The translations under genes were made by a program, and so were the position numbers. 64,000 bases of DNA, taken from NCBI RefSeq assembly GCF_025639885.1, contig NZ_CP106738.1:248001-312000 (forward strand), written 5' to 3'. Positions 17,275 through 26,090 of the stretch are shown here, in pieces. The notes under the pieces are model-generated. The model saw only the letters and a list, made by a program, of their open reading frames with translations. It searched no databases and had not been told where the DNA came from. How positions within the stretch are numbered: the stretch's first letter is position 1; each line of letters starts with the position of its first letter. Source of the stretch: Roseovarius pelagicus (GTDB lineage: Bacteria > Pseudomonadota > Alphaproteobacteria > Rhodobacterales > Rhodobacteraceae).

Positions 17275-19149
17275 GTGAAACAAGCTATTGCCGATGCCCT
17301 GCACGCCCGTGGATACACCACGCTCACACCCGTTCAACAGGCTGTTAGTCTGCCTGAACACGCTGGGGCCGACCTGCTGGTTTCTGCGCAAACCGGGTCG
17401 GGCAAGACGGTGGCATTTGGTATCGCCATCGCGCCGTCCATTCTGGGCGAGGCCGACAAGTTTGAGGCCGCCGGCGCGCCGCTGGCGCTGGTCATTGCAC
17501 CCACGCGCGAATTGGCGATGCAGGTCAAACGCGAACTAGGTTGGCTATTCGCCGGGGCAGGGGCTGTGCTGGCCTCTTGTGTGGGTGGTATGGATATGCG
17601 CGATGAACGTCGCGCGTTGGCGCGCGGTGCGCATATCGTGGTGGCGACACCGGGCCGCTTGAGAGACCATCTGATGCGCGGGTCCATCGACTTGGGTGCA
17701 GTCCAAGCCGTTGTGTTGGACGAGGCCGATGAGATGCTTGACCTTGGGTTCCGAGAAGATCTGGAATTCATCCTCGGGCAGTCACCAGAGGATCGGCAGA
17801 CGCTGCTTTTCTCTGCCACGGTGCCCAAAGCGATCGCGACGTTGGCGCAAAATTATCAGCGAGGCGCGATACGGGTCGCGACCCGCGCCGAAGAGTCTCA
17901 ACATGCCGATATCGACTATCGTGCCATGTCTGTCGCTCCGCAGGATGCGGAAAACGCCATCATCAACGTATTGCGTTATTTCGAGGCCCCCAATGCCATC
18001 GTGTTCTGCAACACCCGCGCCATGGTCGGACGGATGACCACACGGTTGTCCAATCGCGGGTTTTCGGTCGTGGCGCTGTCGGGCGAGTTGAGCCAATCAG
18101 AGCGTAGCCACGCGCTTCAGGCGATGCGCGACGGGCGCGCGCGGGTTTGTGTTGCCACCGATGTGGCCGCACGCGGTATCGACCTGCCCAATCTCGATCT
18201 GGTGGTGCATGCCGAACTTCCCAGCAGCCACGAGACGTTGCTGCATCGTTCTGGTCGGACAGGGCGCGCCGGACGCAAAGGGGTCAGCGCGCTGATCGTA
18301 CCCCCTAAGTCGCGCAAAAAGGCTGAGCGCATCCTGCAAGGGGCCAAGGTTCGCGCCACATGGACACCTGCACCGGGCGCAGATGAGGTCATGGCGCAGG
18401 ATGAAACGCGCATGCTGGCCGATCCGGCGTGGCATGAAGCGGTCGCACCGGAAGAACAGGCCGCAGTGGACAAACTGACGGGGCATTTCACTGCGACGCA
18501 GTTGGCGGCAGCCTATCTGCGGCTGCGCGCTGAACGCCATTCAGCACCAGAGGATCTGTCCGATCCGGGGGCCAAGCCTGAGCCGCGCGCCCCGTTTGGT
18601 CCGTCGGTCTGGTTTTCGATCACCGGCGGTCGTGCTGCGGGTGCCGAACCGCGCCGGTTGTTGCCAGTGTTGTGCAATGCCGGGGGGATCACCCGCGATG
18701 ACATCGGCGCGATCCGGGTTCGGGACGAAATGTCATATGTGGAAATTCGCAAACCCAGCGCCGCCAGTTTCATCGCTAGTATCGGTCCCGGCGGCACTGT
18801 CGAAGGGGGAGCAACTGTTACCCAAATGGATCGCGCGCCCGATTTCGTTAAATCCGGTGGCCCGGCGCGTCCTGCCAAACCAGCGCGCGCACCGAAATAT
18901 GCAAAACCGGCAGGTGCGTCGAAACATGCCAAGCCCAAAACCAAGTCTGAAACCGCGATGGAAGACGGTGCATTGGTGTCAAAGCGCAGTCCAACAGCCA
19001 AGCGCGGCAAGCCAGACCATGCCAAGGGTCCGCCGCCACCCAAAGGCAAACCAAGCAGCAAGAAGAACCGTGTGCGCGCAGCGGCGGCAAAGAACGCTGG
19101 TAAACCCGGTGCTCGCGGCAAGGGTGGCCCGAAACGCGGCGCGTCCTAG
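17275..19149 (+). CDS. DEAD-box RNA helicase with DbpA/CsdA-type RNA-binding domain
   Basis: The 624-residue product starts at GTG 17275. It has motif I AQTGSGKT, PTRELA, TPGRLRD, the DEAD box (VLDEADEMLDLGF), SAT, CVATDVAARGIDLPNLD and HRSGRTGRAG, so the helicase core is complete. Residues about 440-515 (GPSVWFSITGGRAAG ... YVEIRKPSA) resemble the RRM-like domain of DbpA/CsdA that targets rRNA. The last about 110 residues are a Lys/Pro/Ala tail with repeated AKPA and AKP units, likely a disordered RNA-binding extension. It probably helps ribosome assembly or RNA turnover in the cold. The stop overlaps the end of the convergent Rieske gene by 4 bp. Confidence 0.9.
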   Translation: MKQAIADALHARGYTTLTPVQQAVSLPEHAGADLLVSAQTGSGKTVAFGIAIAPSILGEADKFEAAGAPLALVIAPTRELAMQVKRELGWLFAGAGAVLASCVGGMDMRDERRALARGAHIVVATPGRLRDHLMRGSIDLGAVQAVVLDEADEMLDLGFREDLEFILGQSPEDRQTLLFSATVPKAIATLAQNYQRGAIRVATRAEESQHADIDYRAMSVAPQDAENAIINVLRYFEAPNAIVFCNTRAMVGRMTTRLSNRGFSVVALSGELSQSERSHALQAMRDGRARVCVATDVAARGIDLPNLDLVVHAELPSSHETLLHRSGRTGRAGRKGVSALIVPPKSRKKAERILQGAKVRATWTPAPGADEVMAQDETRMLADPAWHEAVAPEEQAAVDKLTGHFTATQLAAAYLRLRAERHSAPEDLSDPGAKPEPRAPFGPSVWFSITGGRAAGAEPRRLLPVLCNAGGITRDDIGAIRVRDEMSYVEIRKPSAASFIASIGPGGTVEGGATVTQMDRAPDFVKSGGPARPAKPARAPKYAKPAGASKHAKPKTKSETAMEDGALVSKRSPTAKRGKPDHAKGPPPPKGKPSSKKNRVRAAAAKNAGKPGARGKGGPKRGAS

Positions 19150-20351
19150 CGGTGCCCGATCCCTGTCAGGTAGTGATCGTAAAATGCCTGCACCCCCCAT
19201 TCCATCTGTGACAGAGGGCCGGGGACAAAGCGGTGGGCGTTTACACCCTCCTGATTGATGCGAATGATCCGCTCGTCATCCAGCGATGTGACATGCCACA
19301 GCCAAGTCAGCGCCGCGCGATCATAGTCGCGACCCTCTTGGGCATCGCCGCGGACATACCAGACGATCTGGATATCGGTTTGTTGCAGGGCACGCGGGAC
19401 AAAGCGGTAGCCAACCACATGATCGGAATAGATCAGAAAATTGTTTAGAATTCCGATCTGCAGATCGGTCGTGCCGCCATCATACCCGGTCAACGTGCCC
19501 AGCAACGGGGCCAAAGGCGTGCCAGTCTGGCTGCCGGTCTGGTAGCCGGGATATAACGGGTAGCGCCGATAGTAAAAGTTCATACCATGATCGCCGGTGT
19601 TTGGCAGGCTGACGACCTGATCCGGCAGCCCGGCGGCGCGGCCCTTGTCGCGCATTGGGTCGAGCAGGTCGGGCGTCATCGACGCTGGATCCTTTAGGCT
19701 ATGACTGCGCGAGTAGTCCTTGTGTGACGGCGCGCAATGATAGCATTCCATATAATTTTCCACAGCCAGCTTCCAGTTGGCAGGCACCGGATAGGATGCG
19801 CTATGGGCAATCCGCAGATTGTCCAATCCGAAGGGGGCAGCCAGTGGGCGCAGACGCTCCAATCCGGTGTCGATCTCGGGGGCGACCTCAGCCGGGCAGA
19901 CGAATATCATGCCCTCGAACACGCGCAGATGCGCCTTGAACAGTCCGTATTGGGATGGATCAAAGTCCGGTCCCATCTCACGCCCGCCGCGCAGCTGACC
20001 GTTCAGGTCATAACTCCACGCATGGTAGGGGCAGACGAACAGACGCGTGTTTCCATGGGCCTCGGTGCAGACGCGTGACCCGCGATGGCGGCAAATGTTG
20101 AGATAGGCGCAAACATCGCCAGCACGGTTACGGGTAATGATCAGCGATTCCTGCGCGTAATCGAACAGAAAGTAGTCGCCGGGCTCGGGGATCTGGCAGA
20201 CATGTCCGACCCAGATCCAACTGTGGTTCCAATAGGCTGCAATATCATGCTCGTAGATGTCCGGGCGTGTGTAAAAGGGGCGCGGCAGGGCAAAGCCGCT
20301 CTGACAGCTGCCGATAAGATCCCGTAGATCAGCGGGTGGTGCGGTGGTCAT
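19146..20351 (-). CDS. Rieske non-heme iron oxygenase, alpha subunit (GbcA/CntA-like)
   Basis: The 401-residue protein carries a Rieske [2Fe-2S] site (CRH, 17 residues, CPYH, around residues 87-110) and the mononuclear iron site ENYMECYHCAPSH, with the third ligand likely the first Asp of SLDDERII near the C-terminus. The N-terminus (LPRPFYTRPDIYEHDI, WIWVGHVCQIPEPGDY) is like that of glycine-betaine, choline and carnitine monooxygenases, so N-demethylation or hydroxylation of a quaternary amine is the best guess. A reductase partner is not adjacent; a stand-alone ferredoxin reductase lies 30 kb away at 50451. The exact substrate is not determined by sequence. Confidence 0.85.
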   Translation of the reverse strand: MTTAPPADLRDLIGSCQSGFALPRPFYTRPDIYEHDIAAYWNHSWIWVGHVCQIPEPGDYFLFDYAQESLIITRNRAGDVCAYLNICRHRGSRVCTEAHGNTRLFVCPYHAWSYDLNGQLRGGREMGPDFDPSQYGLFKAHLRVFEGMIFVCPAEVAPEIDTGLERLRPLAAPFGLDNLRIAHSASYPVPANWKLAVENYMECYHCAPSHKDYSRSHSLKDPASMTPDLLDPMRDKGRAAGLPDQVVSLPNTGDHGMNFYYRRYPLYPGYQTGSQTGTPLAPLLGTLTGYDGGTTDLQIGILNNFLIYSDHVVGYRFVPRALQQTDIQIVWYVRGDAQEGRDYDRAALTWLWHVTSLDDERIIRINQEGVNAHRFVPGPLSQMEWGVQAFYDHYLTGIGHR

Positions 20352-20376
20352 GGGCGCAATCCTTGAGGCGGGGCAG

Positions 20377-20399
20377 GTTTCTCATCTGACCAGAGAAAC
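20377..20399. promoter_or_regulatory. Inverted repeat GTTTCTC-N9-GAGAAAC upstream of the Rieske gene
   Basis: Perfect 7-bp arms lie 26 bp upstream of the Rieske oxygenase start and about 100 bp after the prfC stop, both on the minus strand. The position suits an operator for the oxygenase; the lack of a T-run argues against a terminator. Confidence 0.4.
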
Positions 20400-20502
20400 G
20401 CCTCTGATGGCAAGGGCACGGGCGTATACACAGACCCGGAAAGACCCGGGAACTGGTAACTTTTCGCGCCGAATCTTAGCGGATCCTGCCGGTGGTGCCC
20501 CT

Positions 20503-22113
20503 TTAGCCGACCATCATTTCCTTGGTTGCGGTCAGCTTAACGTCCGGATAATCGCGCTCAATCCGGTCGATATCCCATTGCAGCCGGGTCAGGTAGACAA
20601 CGTCACCGTCATTATCATGGGCGATGTGCTGCTTGTTGGCCTCGATGAACTTATCGAGTGCGCGTTTCTCTCCCTGCGCCCACCGGGCCGAAGTGAACTG
20701 GCTGGCCTCGAACCGCACAGGCAGGCCGTATTCCAACTCGATCCGACTGGCCAGAACCTCGAATTGAAGGGCACCCACAACGCCGACGATAAACCCGGAA
20801 CCGAAGGCCGGCTTGAACACTTTCGCTGCACCCTCTTCGGCGAACTGCATCAGGGCTTTCTCCAGATGCTTGGCTTTCATCGGATCGCCCGCGCGGGCCT
20901 GTTGCAATAGCTCAGGCGCAAAACTGGGGATGCCGGTCACGCGGATCGCCTCACCTTCGGTCAGCGTGTCACCGATGCGCAACTGGCCGTGGTTCGGAAT
21001 CCCGATGATGTCACCCGCCCACGCCTCTTCGGCCAATTCGCGGTCAGAAGCGAGAAACAATACCGGATTGGCAATCGCCATCGGCTTTTTCGTGCGCACA
21101 TGGGTCAGCTTCATACCGCGTTTGAAATGGCCCGATGCCAGACGAAGGAATGCCACGCGGTCTCGGTGTTTAGGGTCCATGTTGGCCTGCACTTTGAACA
21201 CGAAGCCGGCAACCTTGTTTTCATCAGGGGCGATCTGCCGGGGTTGGGCCGATTGCACCTGTGGTTCTGGCCCATAGGTGCCGATCCCGTCCATCAGCTC
21301 TTTGACGCCGAACGAATTGATCGCCGAGCCGAACCAAATCGGGGTCATATGCCCCTCCAGCACGGCCTGAGGGTCGAGCGCGGGTAGTAGCTCTCGCGCC
21401 ATTTCGACCTCTTCACGCAAGGTGGCGACCAGTTCAGCAGGCAGATGCTGTTCTAACGCCGGATCGCCGAGCCCTTTGATCTCAATGCTTTCAGCGACCT
21501 TGTTACGGTCAGCACGGTCCATCAGTTCCAGCCGGTCATTCAGCATGTCATAGCAACCGACAAAATCGCGACCTACGCCGATGGGCCAACTTGCAGGTGT
21601 TACATCAATTGCCAGATTTTCCTGAATCTCGTCAATGATCTCAAATGTCTCGCGGCTCTCGCGGTCCATCTTGTTACAAAAGGTCAGGATCGGCAGATCG
21701 CGCAGGCGACATACTTCAAAGAGTTTCTGCGTCTGACTCTCGACCCCTTTGGCGCCGTCGATCACCATCACGGCAGCGTCCACGGCTGTTAGGGTACGAT
21801 AAGTATCTTCGGAGAAATCCGAGTGGCCGGGCGTATCCACCAGATTGAACCGGAAGTTCTTGAAATCAAAAGACATGGCCGAGGCGGACACCGAAATGCC
21901 CCGGTCCTTCTCCATCTGCATAAAGTCACTGCGCGTGCGCCGTGCCTCGCCTTTGGCGCGGACCTGACCGGCCATCTGGATGGCCCCACCAAAAAGCAGG
22001 AATTTCTCCGTCAGCGTCGTCTTGCCTGCATCCGGATGAGAGATGATCGCAAACGTGCGGCGCCGCGCAATTTCGGGCGGCAGATCGGGGCGGTTGGGGG
22101 CGGTGTCCAGCAT
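20503..22113 (-). CDS. prfC: Peptide chain release factor 3
   Basis: The 536-residue GTPase has G1 SHPDAGKTTLTEK, the switch II DTPGHSDFSEDTYR, and G4 NKMD, followed by EF-G-like domains II and III. The extent matches RF3 of E. coli (529 residues), and AIQMAGQVRAKG and TRSDFMQMEKDRGISV are specific to RF3 within the translational GTPases. It recycles RF1 and RF2 after peptide release. It stands alone between the Rieske gene and a small divergent gene. Confidence 0.95.
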   Translation of the reverse strand: MLDTAPNRPDLPPEIARRRTFAIISHPDAGKTTLTEKFLLFGGAIQMAGQVRAKGEARRTRSDFMQMEKDRGISVSASAMSFDFKNFRFNLVDTPGHSDFSEDTYRTLTAVDAAVMVIDGAKGVESQTQKLFEVCRLRDLPILTFCNKMDRESRETFEIIDEIQENLAIDVTPASWPIGVGRDFVGCYDMLNDRLELMDRADRNKVAESIEIKGLGDPALEQHLPAELVATLREEVEMARELLPALDPQAVLEGHMTPIWFGSAINSFGVKELMDGIGTYGPEPQVQSAQPRQIAPDENKVAGFVFKVQANMDPKHRDRVAFLRLASGHFKRGMKLTHVRTKKPMAIANPVLFLASDRELAEEAWAGDIIGIPNHGQLRIGDTLTEGEAIRVTGIPSFAPELLQQARAGDPMKAKHLEKALMQFAEEGAAKVFKPAFGSGFIVGVVGALQFEVLASRIELEYGLPVRFEASQFTSARWAQGEKRALDKFIEANKQHIAHDNDGDVVYLTRLQWDIDRIERDYPDVKLTATKEMMVG

Positions 22114-22221
22114 ATCCCCGCTATAGAGCGCAGCCGAGACGCGTGCAATACGCCAACGGGTGCAGCCGGAACTATGCTAGGTCCGCGCGCGTTGCCTCTA
22201 TAGCATAGAAGGAGGATACTC

Positions 22222-22497
22222 ATGTCACAGGACAAGAAAGCCCCGCCAAGAGACGCCAAAAAACCACCAAAAGCAGTTTCAATGACCGATGCAGAACCGG
22301 CCAATCCCGTTGCCGAGCGCAAACCGGGTGAACAGGCCAAAACGAACAACTCGGTCGAAGCCAAAGATGCATTTGGCGCGCCACGCCCTGATACGGAATG
22401 GACCCGAGAGGCGATGGAATCACAGATGCTGACACCCGGTTTCAACGGATCAGACGATCAGGTGAAGAAAGAGCGCGCAAAAGACCTGAAGGAATGA
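22222..22497 (+). CDS. Small hydrophilic hypothetical protein
   Basis: A strong AAGGAGG lies seven bases before the ATG, which supports a real gene although the product is only 91 residues. It is highly charged, rich in Lys, Pro, Ala and Glu and lacks hydrophobic core segments, so it is probably disordered. The second half (PRPDTEWTREAMESQMLTPG) is more structured in composition. I do not recognise a family. It is divergent from prfC and convergent with the Hint-domain gene, whose stop is only 4 bp away. Confidence 0.65.
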   Translation: MSQDKKAPPRDAKKPPKAVSMTDAEPANPVAERKPGEQAKTNNSVEAKDAFGAPRPDTEWTREAMESQMLTPGFNGSDDQVKKERAKDLKE

Positions 22498-22501
22498 CGC
22501 C

Positions 22502-23506
22502 TTAGCGCGTTGAGGCGCGTCTTAGCAGGGCTGCGGCATCGGGATGATCTAGCAACGCTTTGCTGACTTCGAAATCTAGATGGATGCGTTCGGCATGTCC
22601 GGTCAGGGATTGCGCCAGTTTCTCGCTTAGTTCCGGCGGCAATGCCGGTCGCGTGCGCGTATCGACCAACAGCGTTTCTGCTGCGATGCCTTCCGCGTAG
22701 ATGATCTGGTGCGTATCAAAGAGCAGTTGAAAGTAATCCATGAACCCACCATCTGCCTGAACGATGGTATCTCCGTTTACCAAGTATCGCGCGCGCACCA
22801 GTAGTTCGTGCCGTCCGGCCCCCAACGCGTCAGAGCGCTGGTAGATGAACAGCCGGTGATCTGGGCTGACATACAGATCATTTGTGTTGTGCAATGCACC
22901 TGCTCGGATACAGATGGGGGCAAAAGCCCCAACCGCGCGCACGGTCGAGCTGCCAACCCAGCGAACCTTTTGCGGTCCATCGTCACGGGTGAGGACCGTG
23001 TCGCCAACTTTCAATTCTTCGATTGGTTTCTGTGCGCCGGATGCCAGAGTGATATGGGTGCCGCGCGAAAAGGAAACACAGGCCACTTCGGCAAATTTAG
23101 CTGCGGCGCCTTCGGTATCGATCCCAACCAGCGTATAATCCGTGCGTGGAGTCATAGGTGCCAGTGGCAGGGCGAAAACTGCATCCACATCGCCGATATG
23201 ATCCACTTCGACGAGAATCAATATCTCTGTTGTGGCGCCTGATGCGCTCATCATTGTGAGACAGCAATCTAGGTGCAGCAGATTTCCCGGTCGGCCCAGT
23301 CGCGTGCCCTTGGCGACTGTCAAAACGCCAGCGTTGTCGGTGCTGAACGACAGTCGTTCCAGCGCACCACCCAAGTGCAATTCATAAGTGTCGTCGAGGT
23401 CTAGTTCCGCTGCAAAAGATAGCGGATCGCCGAGGTTCGCGCCATTCACCACGCTGATGGCTTCGGCGGGATAGACCGGGATGGATTGGACAATGGCTTG
23501 GGTCAT
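22502..23506 (-). CDS. Hint (Hedgehog/intein-type) domain protein
   Basis: The 334-residue protein has an N-terminal beta-rich region of about 145 residues and then a Hint domain: SFSRGTHITLASGAQKPIEELKVGDTVLTRDDG, WVGSST, YVSPDHRLFI and VNGDTIV. Such stand-alone Hint_2 proteins are frequent in Rhodobacterales. Where most carry Cys as the first residue of the domain (CFxxGT), this one seems to have Ser (SFSRGT), with a Cys two residues earlier. The histidine of SPDHR, expected in the Hint block B/F region, is kept. Autoprocessing is possible; the biological role of this group is unknown. Confidence 0.8.
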   Translation of the reverse strand: MTQAIVQSIPVYPAEAISVVNGANLGDPLSFAAELDLDDTYELHLGGALERLSFSTDNAGVLTVAKGTRLGRPGNLLHLDCCLTMMSASGATTEILILVEVDHIGDVDAVFALPLAPMTPRTDYTLVGIDTEGAAAKFAEVACVSFSRGTHITLASGAQKPIEELKVGDTVLTRDDGPQKVRWVGSSTVRAVGAFAPICIRAGALHNTNDLYVSPDHRLFIYQRSDALGAGRHELLVRARYLVNGDTIVQADGGFMDYFQLLFDTHQIIYAEGIAAETLLVDTRTRPALPPELSEKLAQSLTGHAERIHLDFEVSKALLDHPDAAALLRRASTR

Positions 23507-23705
23507 TATTCAGGAACTCGTTTTTCGTCTTTTGGTCCGGGTGGGTCTGCCTTAACCTTAAGCTAGTGCCAAATTGTGGCAAAGACAGGTCGAACTACAG
23601 CGGATTTCAGGACATTCTGACCCGCCGGCGCGTTGGCGTCACGGGGAAATTCCGACCGTTTGACCATGGTCAGGTTTCGTCGCGGATATAGATGGAGAAC
23701 AAGAT

Positions 23706-24485
23706 ATGGATATGGGTCTAAAAGGAAAGCGGGCACTGGTTTGTGCGTCATCCAAGGGACTGGGACTTGGCTGTGCGCGTGCGCTTGCGGCCGAAGGCGT
23801 GCATCTGGTGATGAACGCGCGCGGAGCCGAGGCGCTGGCCGCGTCCGCGCAGGCGATTCGAGATGAGTACGGCGTCGAAGTCACCGAGGTGGCGGTGGAT
23901 GTGACGACATCAGAAGGGCAGGCCGCAGTGCTGAAGGCTGCAGGTGATGCTGACATTCTGGTAAACAACGCAGGCGGCCCCCCTCCGGGGACATGGCAGG
24001 ATTGGGATCGCGATGATTTCATCAAGGCGTTGGATAGCAACATGCTGACCCCCATCGCGCTGATGAAAGCACTGCTGCCCGGCATGATGGACCGCGGCTG
24101 GGGCCGGGTGGTCAACATTACCTCAATGGCGGTAAAGGCACCCAACCCTGTGCTGGGCCTCAGCAATTCGGCGCGCACCGGGCTGACGGGGTATGTTGCA
24201 GGCACGTCACGGCAGGTCGCAGGATCGGGTGTGACCATCAACAACCTGCTGCCAGGCATGCACGCGACCGACCGCGCCGTTGCTCTTGATAAGGGCGCAG
24301 CCAAGGCGAACGATATTTCCGAAGCAGAGGCTAAAAAGCAGCGCAGCGCCACTATTCCTGTCGGGCGTTATGGCACGATCGAAGAATTCGGCGCTGCTTG
24401 CGCCTTTCTCTGTTCGAAGCAGGCAGGCTATATCGTCGGGCAGAACATTCTGCTCGATGGCGGCTTTGTTAACGCCACGATGTAA
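23706..24485 (+). CDS. SDR-family oxidoreductase with altered catalytic Tyr/Lys
   Basis: The 259-residue protein shows the Rossmann motif CASSKGLGLG (about 13-22), NNAG (87-90) and a C-terminal GQNILLDGGFVNATM, typical of FabG-like classical SDRs. The catalytic serine is Ser140. At the positions of the YxxxK pair it reads Ser153 and Arg157 (LSNSARTGL). This is seen in a minor SDR subfamily, and the protein may bind NAD(P) but act by another mechanism or not as a standard reductase. It stands alone with a GGAG-type site upstream. Context gives no pathway. Confidence 0.82.
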   Translation: MDMGLKGKRALVCASSKGLGLGCARALAAEGVHLVMNARGAEALAASAQAIRDEYGVEVTEVAVDVTTSEGQAAVLKAAGDADILVNNAGGPPPGTWQDWDRDDFIKALDSNMLTPIALMKALLPGMMDRGWGRVVNITSMAVKAPNPVLGLSNSARTGLTGYVAGTSRQVAGSGVTINNLLPGMHATDRAVALDKGAAKANDISEAEAKKQRSATIPVGRYGTIEEFGAACAFLCSKQAGYIVGQNILLDGGFVNATM

Positions 24486-24615
24486 GCGCCTGCCATTCAT
24501 CAACCGCGGTTGACGCATATTCACAAATGCGCCAACCGCGCGTTGTGGGGCTGGTCTACCGACATCTGTGCGGCTACCCGATTGAAGTTCTTATCAGAGC
24601 AAAAGGGGCCGCCGC

Positions 24616-25986
24616 ATGCATGTTGCTGCCATAACTATTCTGTGTGGCCTCGTTGTGGCCGCCAGCCTGATCGCAGCGCCACGACGCGTCAGCATCGAAG
24701 GTTTTTTCAGTGGAGCGGGCGCTGATGGGCGCGCGCCATCTCTTTGGGTTCTGGTGCTCAGTCAGGTTACGACCTGGATTTTTGCCCGGTCACTAATGAA
24801 TTCTGCAATTCTGGGTTATTTCTACGGCATCTGGGGTACGCTCGCCTATGCGACCTACTATGGCTCGTTCCTGACCGGGGGATTCATTGTGGCCCGGTTG
24901 CGTGCGGGCGGCGCGCGTTCTGTGCAGGACTGGTTAGGTGCGCAATTCGGCGCATCTGGACGGGGATGCTACAATCTGGTTATTGCATTGCGCCTGCTGT
25001 CAGAGGTGTTTGCCAATCTGCTGGTTGTCGGGTTGATCTTTGCCGCGGTGCTTCCGCAGATTGGGATGGCACGTGAGATGTCCATCGTAATCGTCGCGGC
25101 GCTGGGGTTGGCCTACAGCGCCTGGGGTGGGTTGAGCGCGGCCCTGCGCACAGACGTGCTTCAGATGACCGTCTTTCTCGTTATTTTCGCAGCGGCCTTC
25201 ATCGCATTGGTCGTCAGTCCCGGCTTTTCCTTTACAGCAGTGTTGACCGCACCCGGTACGTCTGGTGCATGGAATGGGCAGGTATTGCTTCTGGTCGCGT
25301 TATTGCAGGTGTTTTCATACCCGGCGCATGATCCGGTGATGATGGATCGCGGTTTCCTCGCCGATCCGACCACCACGCGCCGTTCGTTTGTGCATGCATT
25401 CTGGATCTCTACAATCTGTATCATCGCCTTTGGCATGTTCGGCATTCAGGCGGGTCTGCTCGGTGTTGCCTATGAGGGGCAACTGCTGGGCACGTGGCGG
25501 GCAATGTTTCCTGCATGGCTCTACGTAGCATTGCTTGTCTCGCTGCTTGTGTCTGCACTCAGCACGTTGGATTCGGCTCTGGCCAGCGCTGCGCGATTGG
25601 TGGTCGAAGAGTTCGGCTTTGGACCACGCACGCTGGGTTCCGGACGTATGGCAATGTGTGGCTTTATGGCACTTGGGGCGGGGTTGACGCTGTGGGGCAA
25701 TCAGACGCTATTTGACGCGGTCGCGGTCAGCGGTACGGCCAGTATGTTTCTGACACCTGTTATAATCGTTGGGCTCGTAATGGGTCGGCATATCGCGCTC
25801 TGGTCCTATTTTGCAGCATTTGCTGCTGCGATGGCGGGGGCGATGCTGTATTTTGGGCGCGATGCAATCTGGGCCGCCCGGATGGTGCCGGACGGGCATA
25901 AATATGAACAGTTGCTGGTGATCTGCCTTGTCGTCCTTCTGATCGGTTCCGTGGTCGTTTTGCTGGGGTCCTCTCGCCGGACATAG
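24616..25986 (+). CDS. Sodium:solute symporter (SSS) family protein
   Basis: The 456-residue protein is highly hydrophobic with about 12 to 13 membrane helices. FSGAGADGRAPSLWVLVLSQ and TTWIFARSLMNSAILGYFYG resemble the first unwound helix region of SSS transporters, and STLDSALASAARLVVEEFG (about 325-345) is the family signature. It probably moves a small organic solute with sodium. AAGGGG lies upstream of ATG 24616. No catabolic gene adjoins it, so the substrate is unknown. Confidence 0.8.
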   Translation: MHVAAITILCGLVVAASLIAAPRRVSIEGFFSGAGADGRAPSLWVLVLSQVTTWIFARSLMNSAILGYFYGIWGTLAYATYYGSFLTGGFIVARLRAGGARSVQDWLGAQFGASGRGCYNLVIALRLLSEVFANLLVVGLIFAAVLPQIGMAREMSIVIVAALGLAYSAWGGLSAALRTDVLQMTVFLVIFAAAFIALVVSPGFSFTAVLTAPGTSGAWNGQVLLLVALLQVFSYPAHDPVMMDRGFLADPTTTRRSFVHAFWISTICIIAFGMFGIQAGLLGVAYEGQLLGTWRAMFPAWLYVALLVSLLVSALSTLDSALASAARLVVEEFGFGPRTLGSGRMAMCGFMALGAGLTLWGNQTLFDAVAVSGTASMFLTPVIIVGLVMGRHIALWSYFAAFAAAMAGAMLYFGRDAIWAARMVPDGHKYEQLLVICLVVLLIGSVVVLLGSSRRT

Positions 25987-26090
25987 TGCCAGCGCGCAAG
26001 CCGCGCATGTCTTGCACGCAGCGGTCTGGGTTGCTATCTGCCGAATGAAAATCCCGATTGTTTTCATCGGAGAAGCACGAAGGACAGCCC

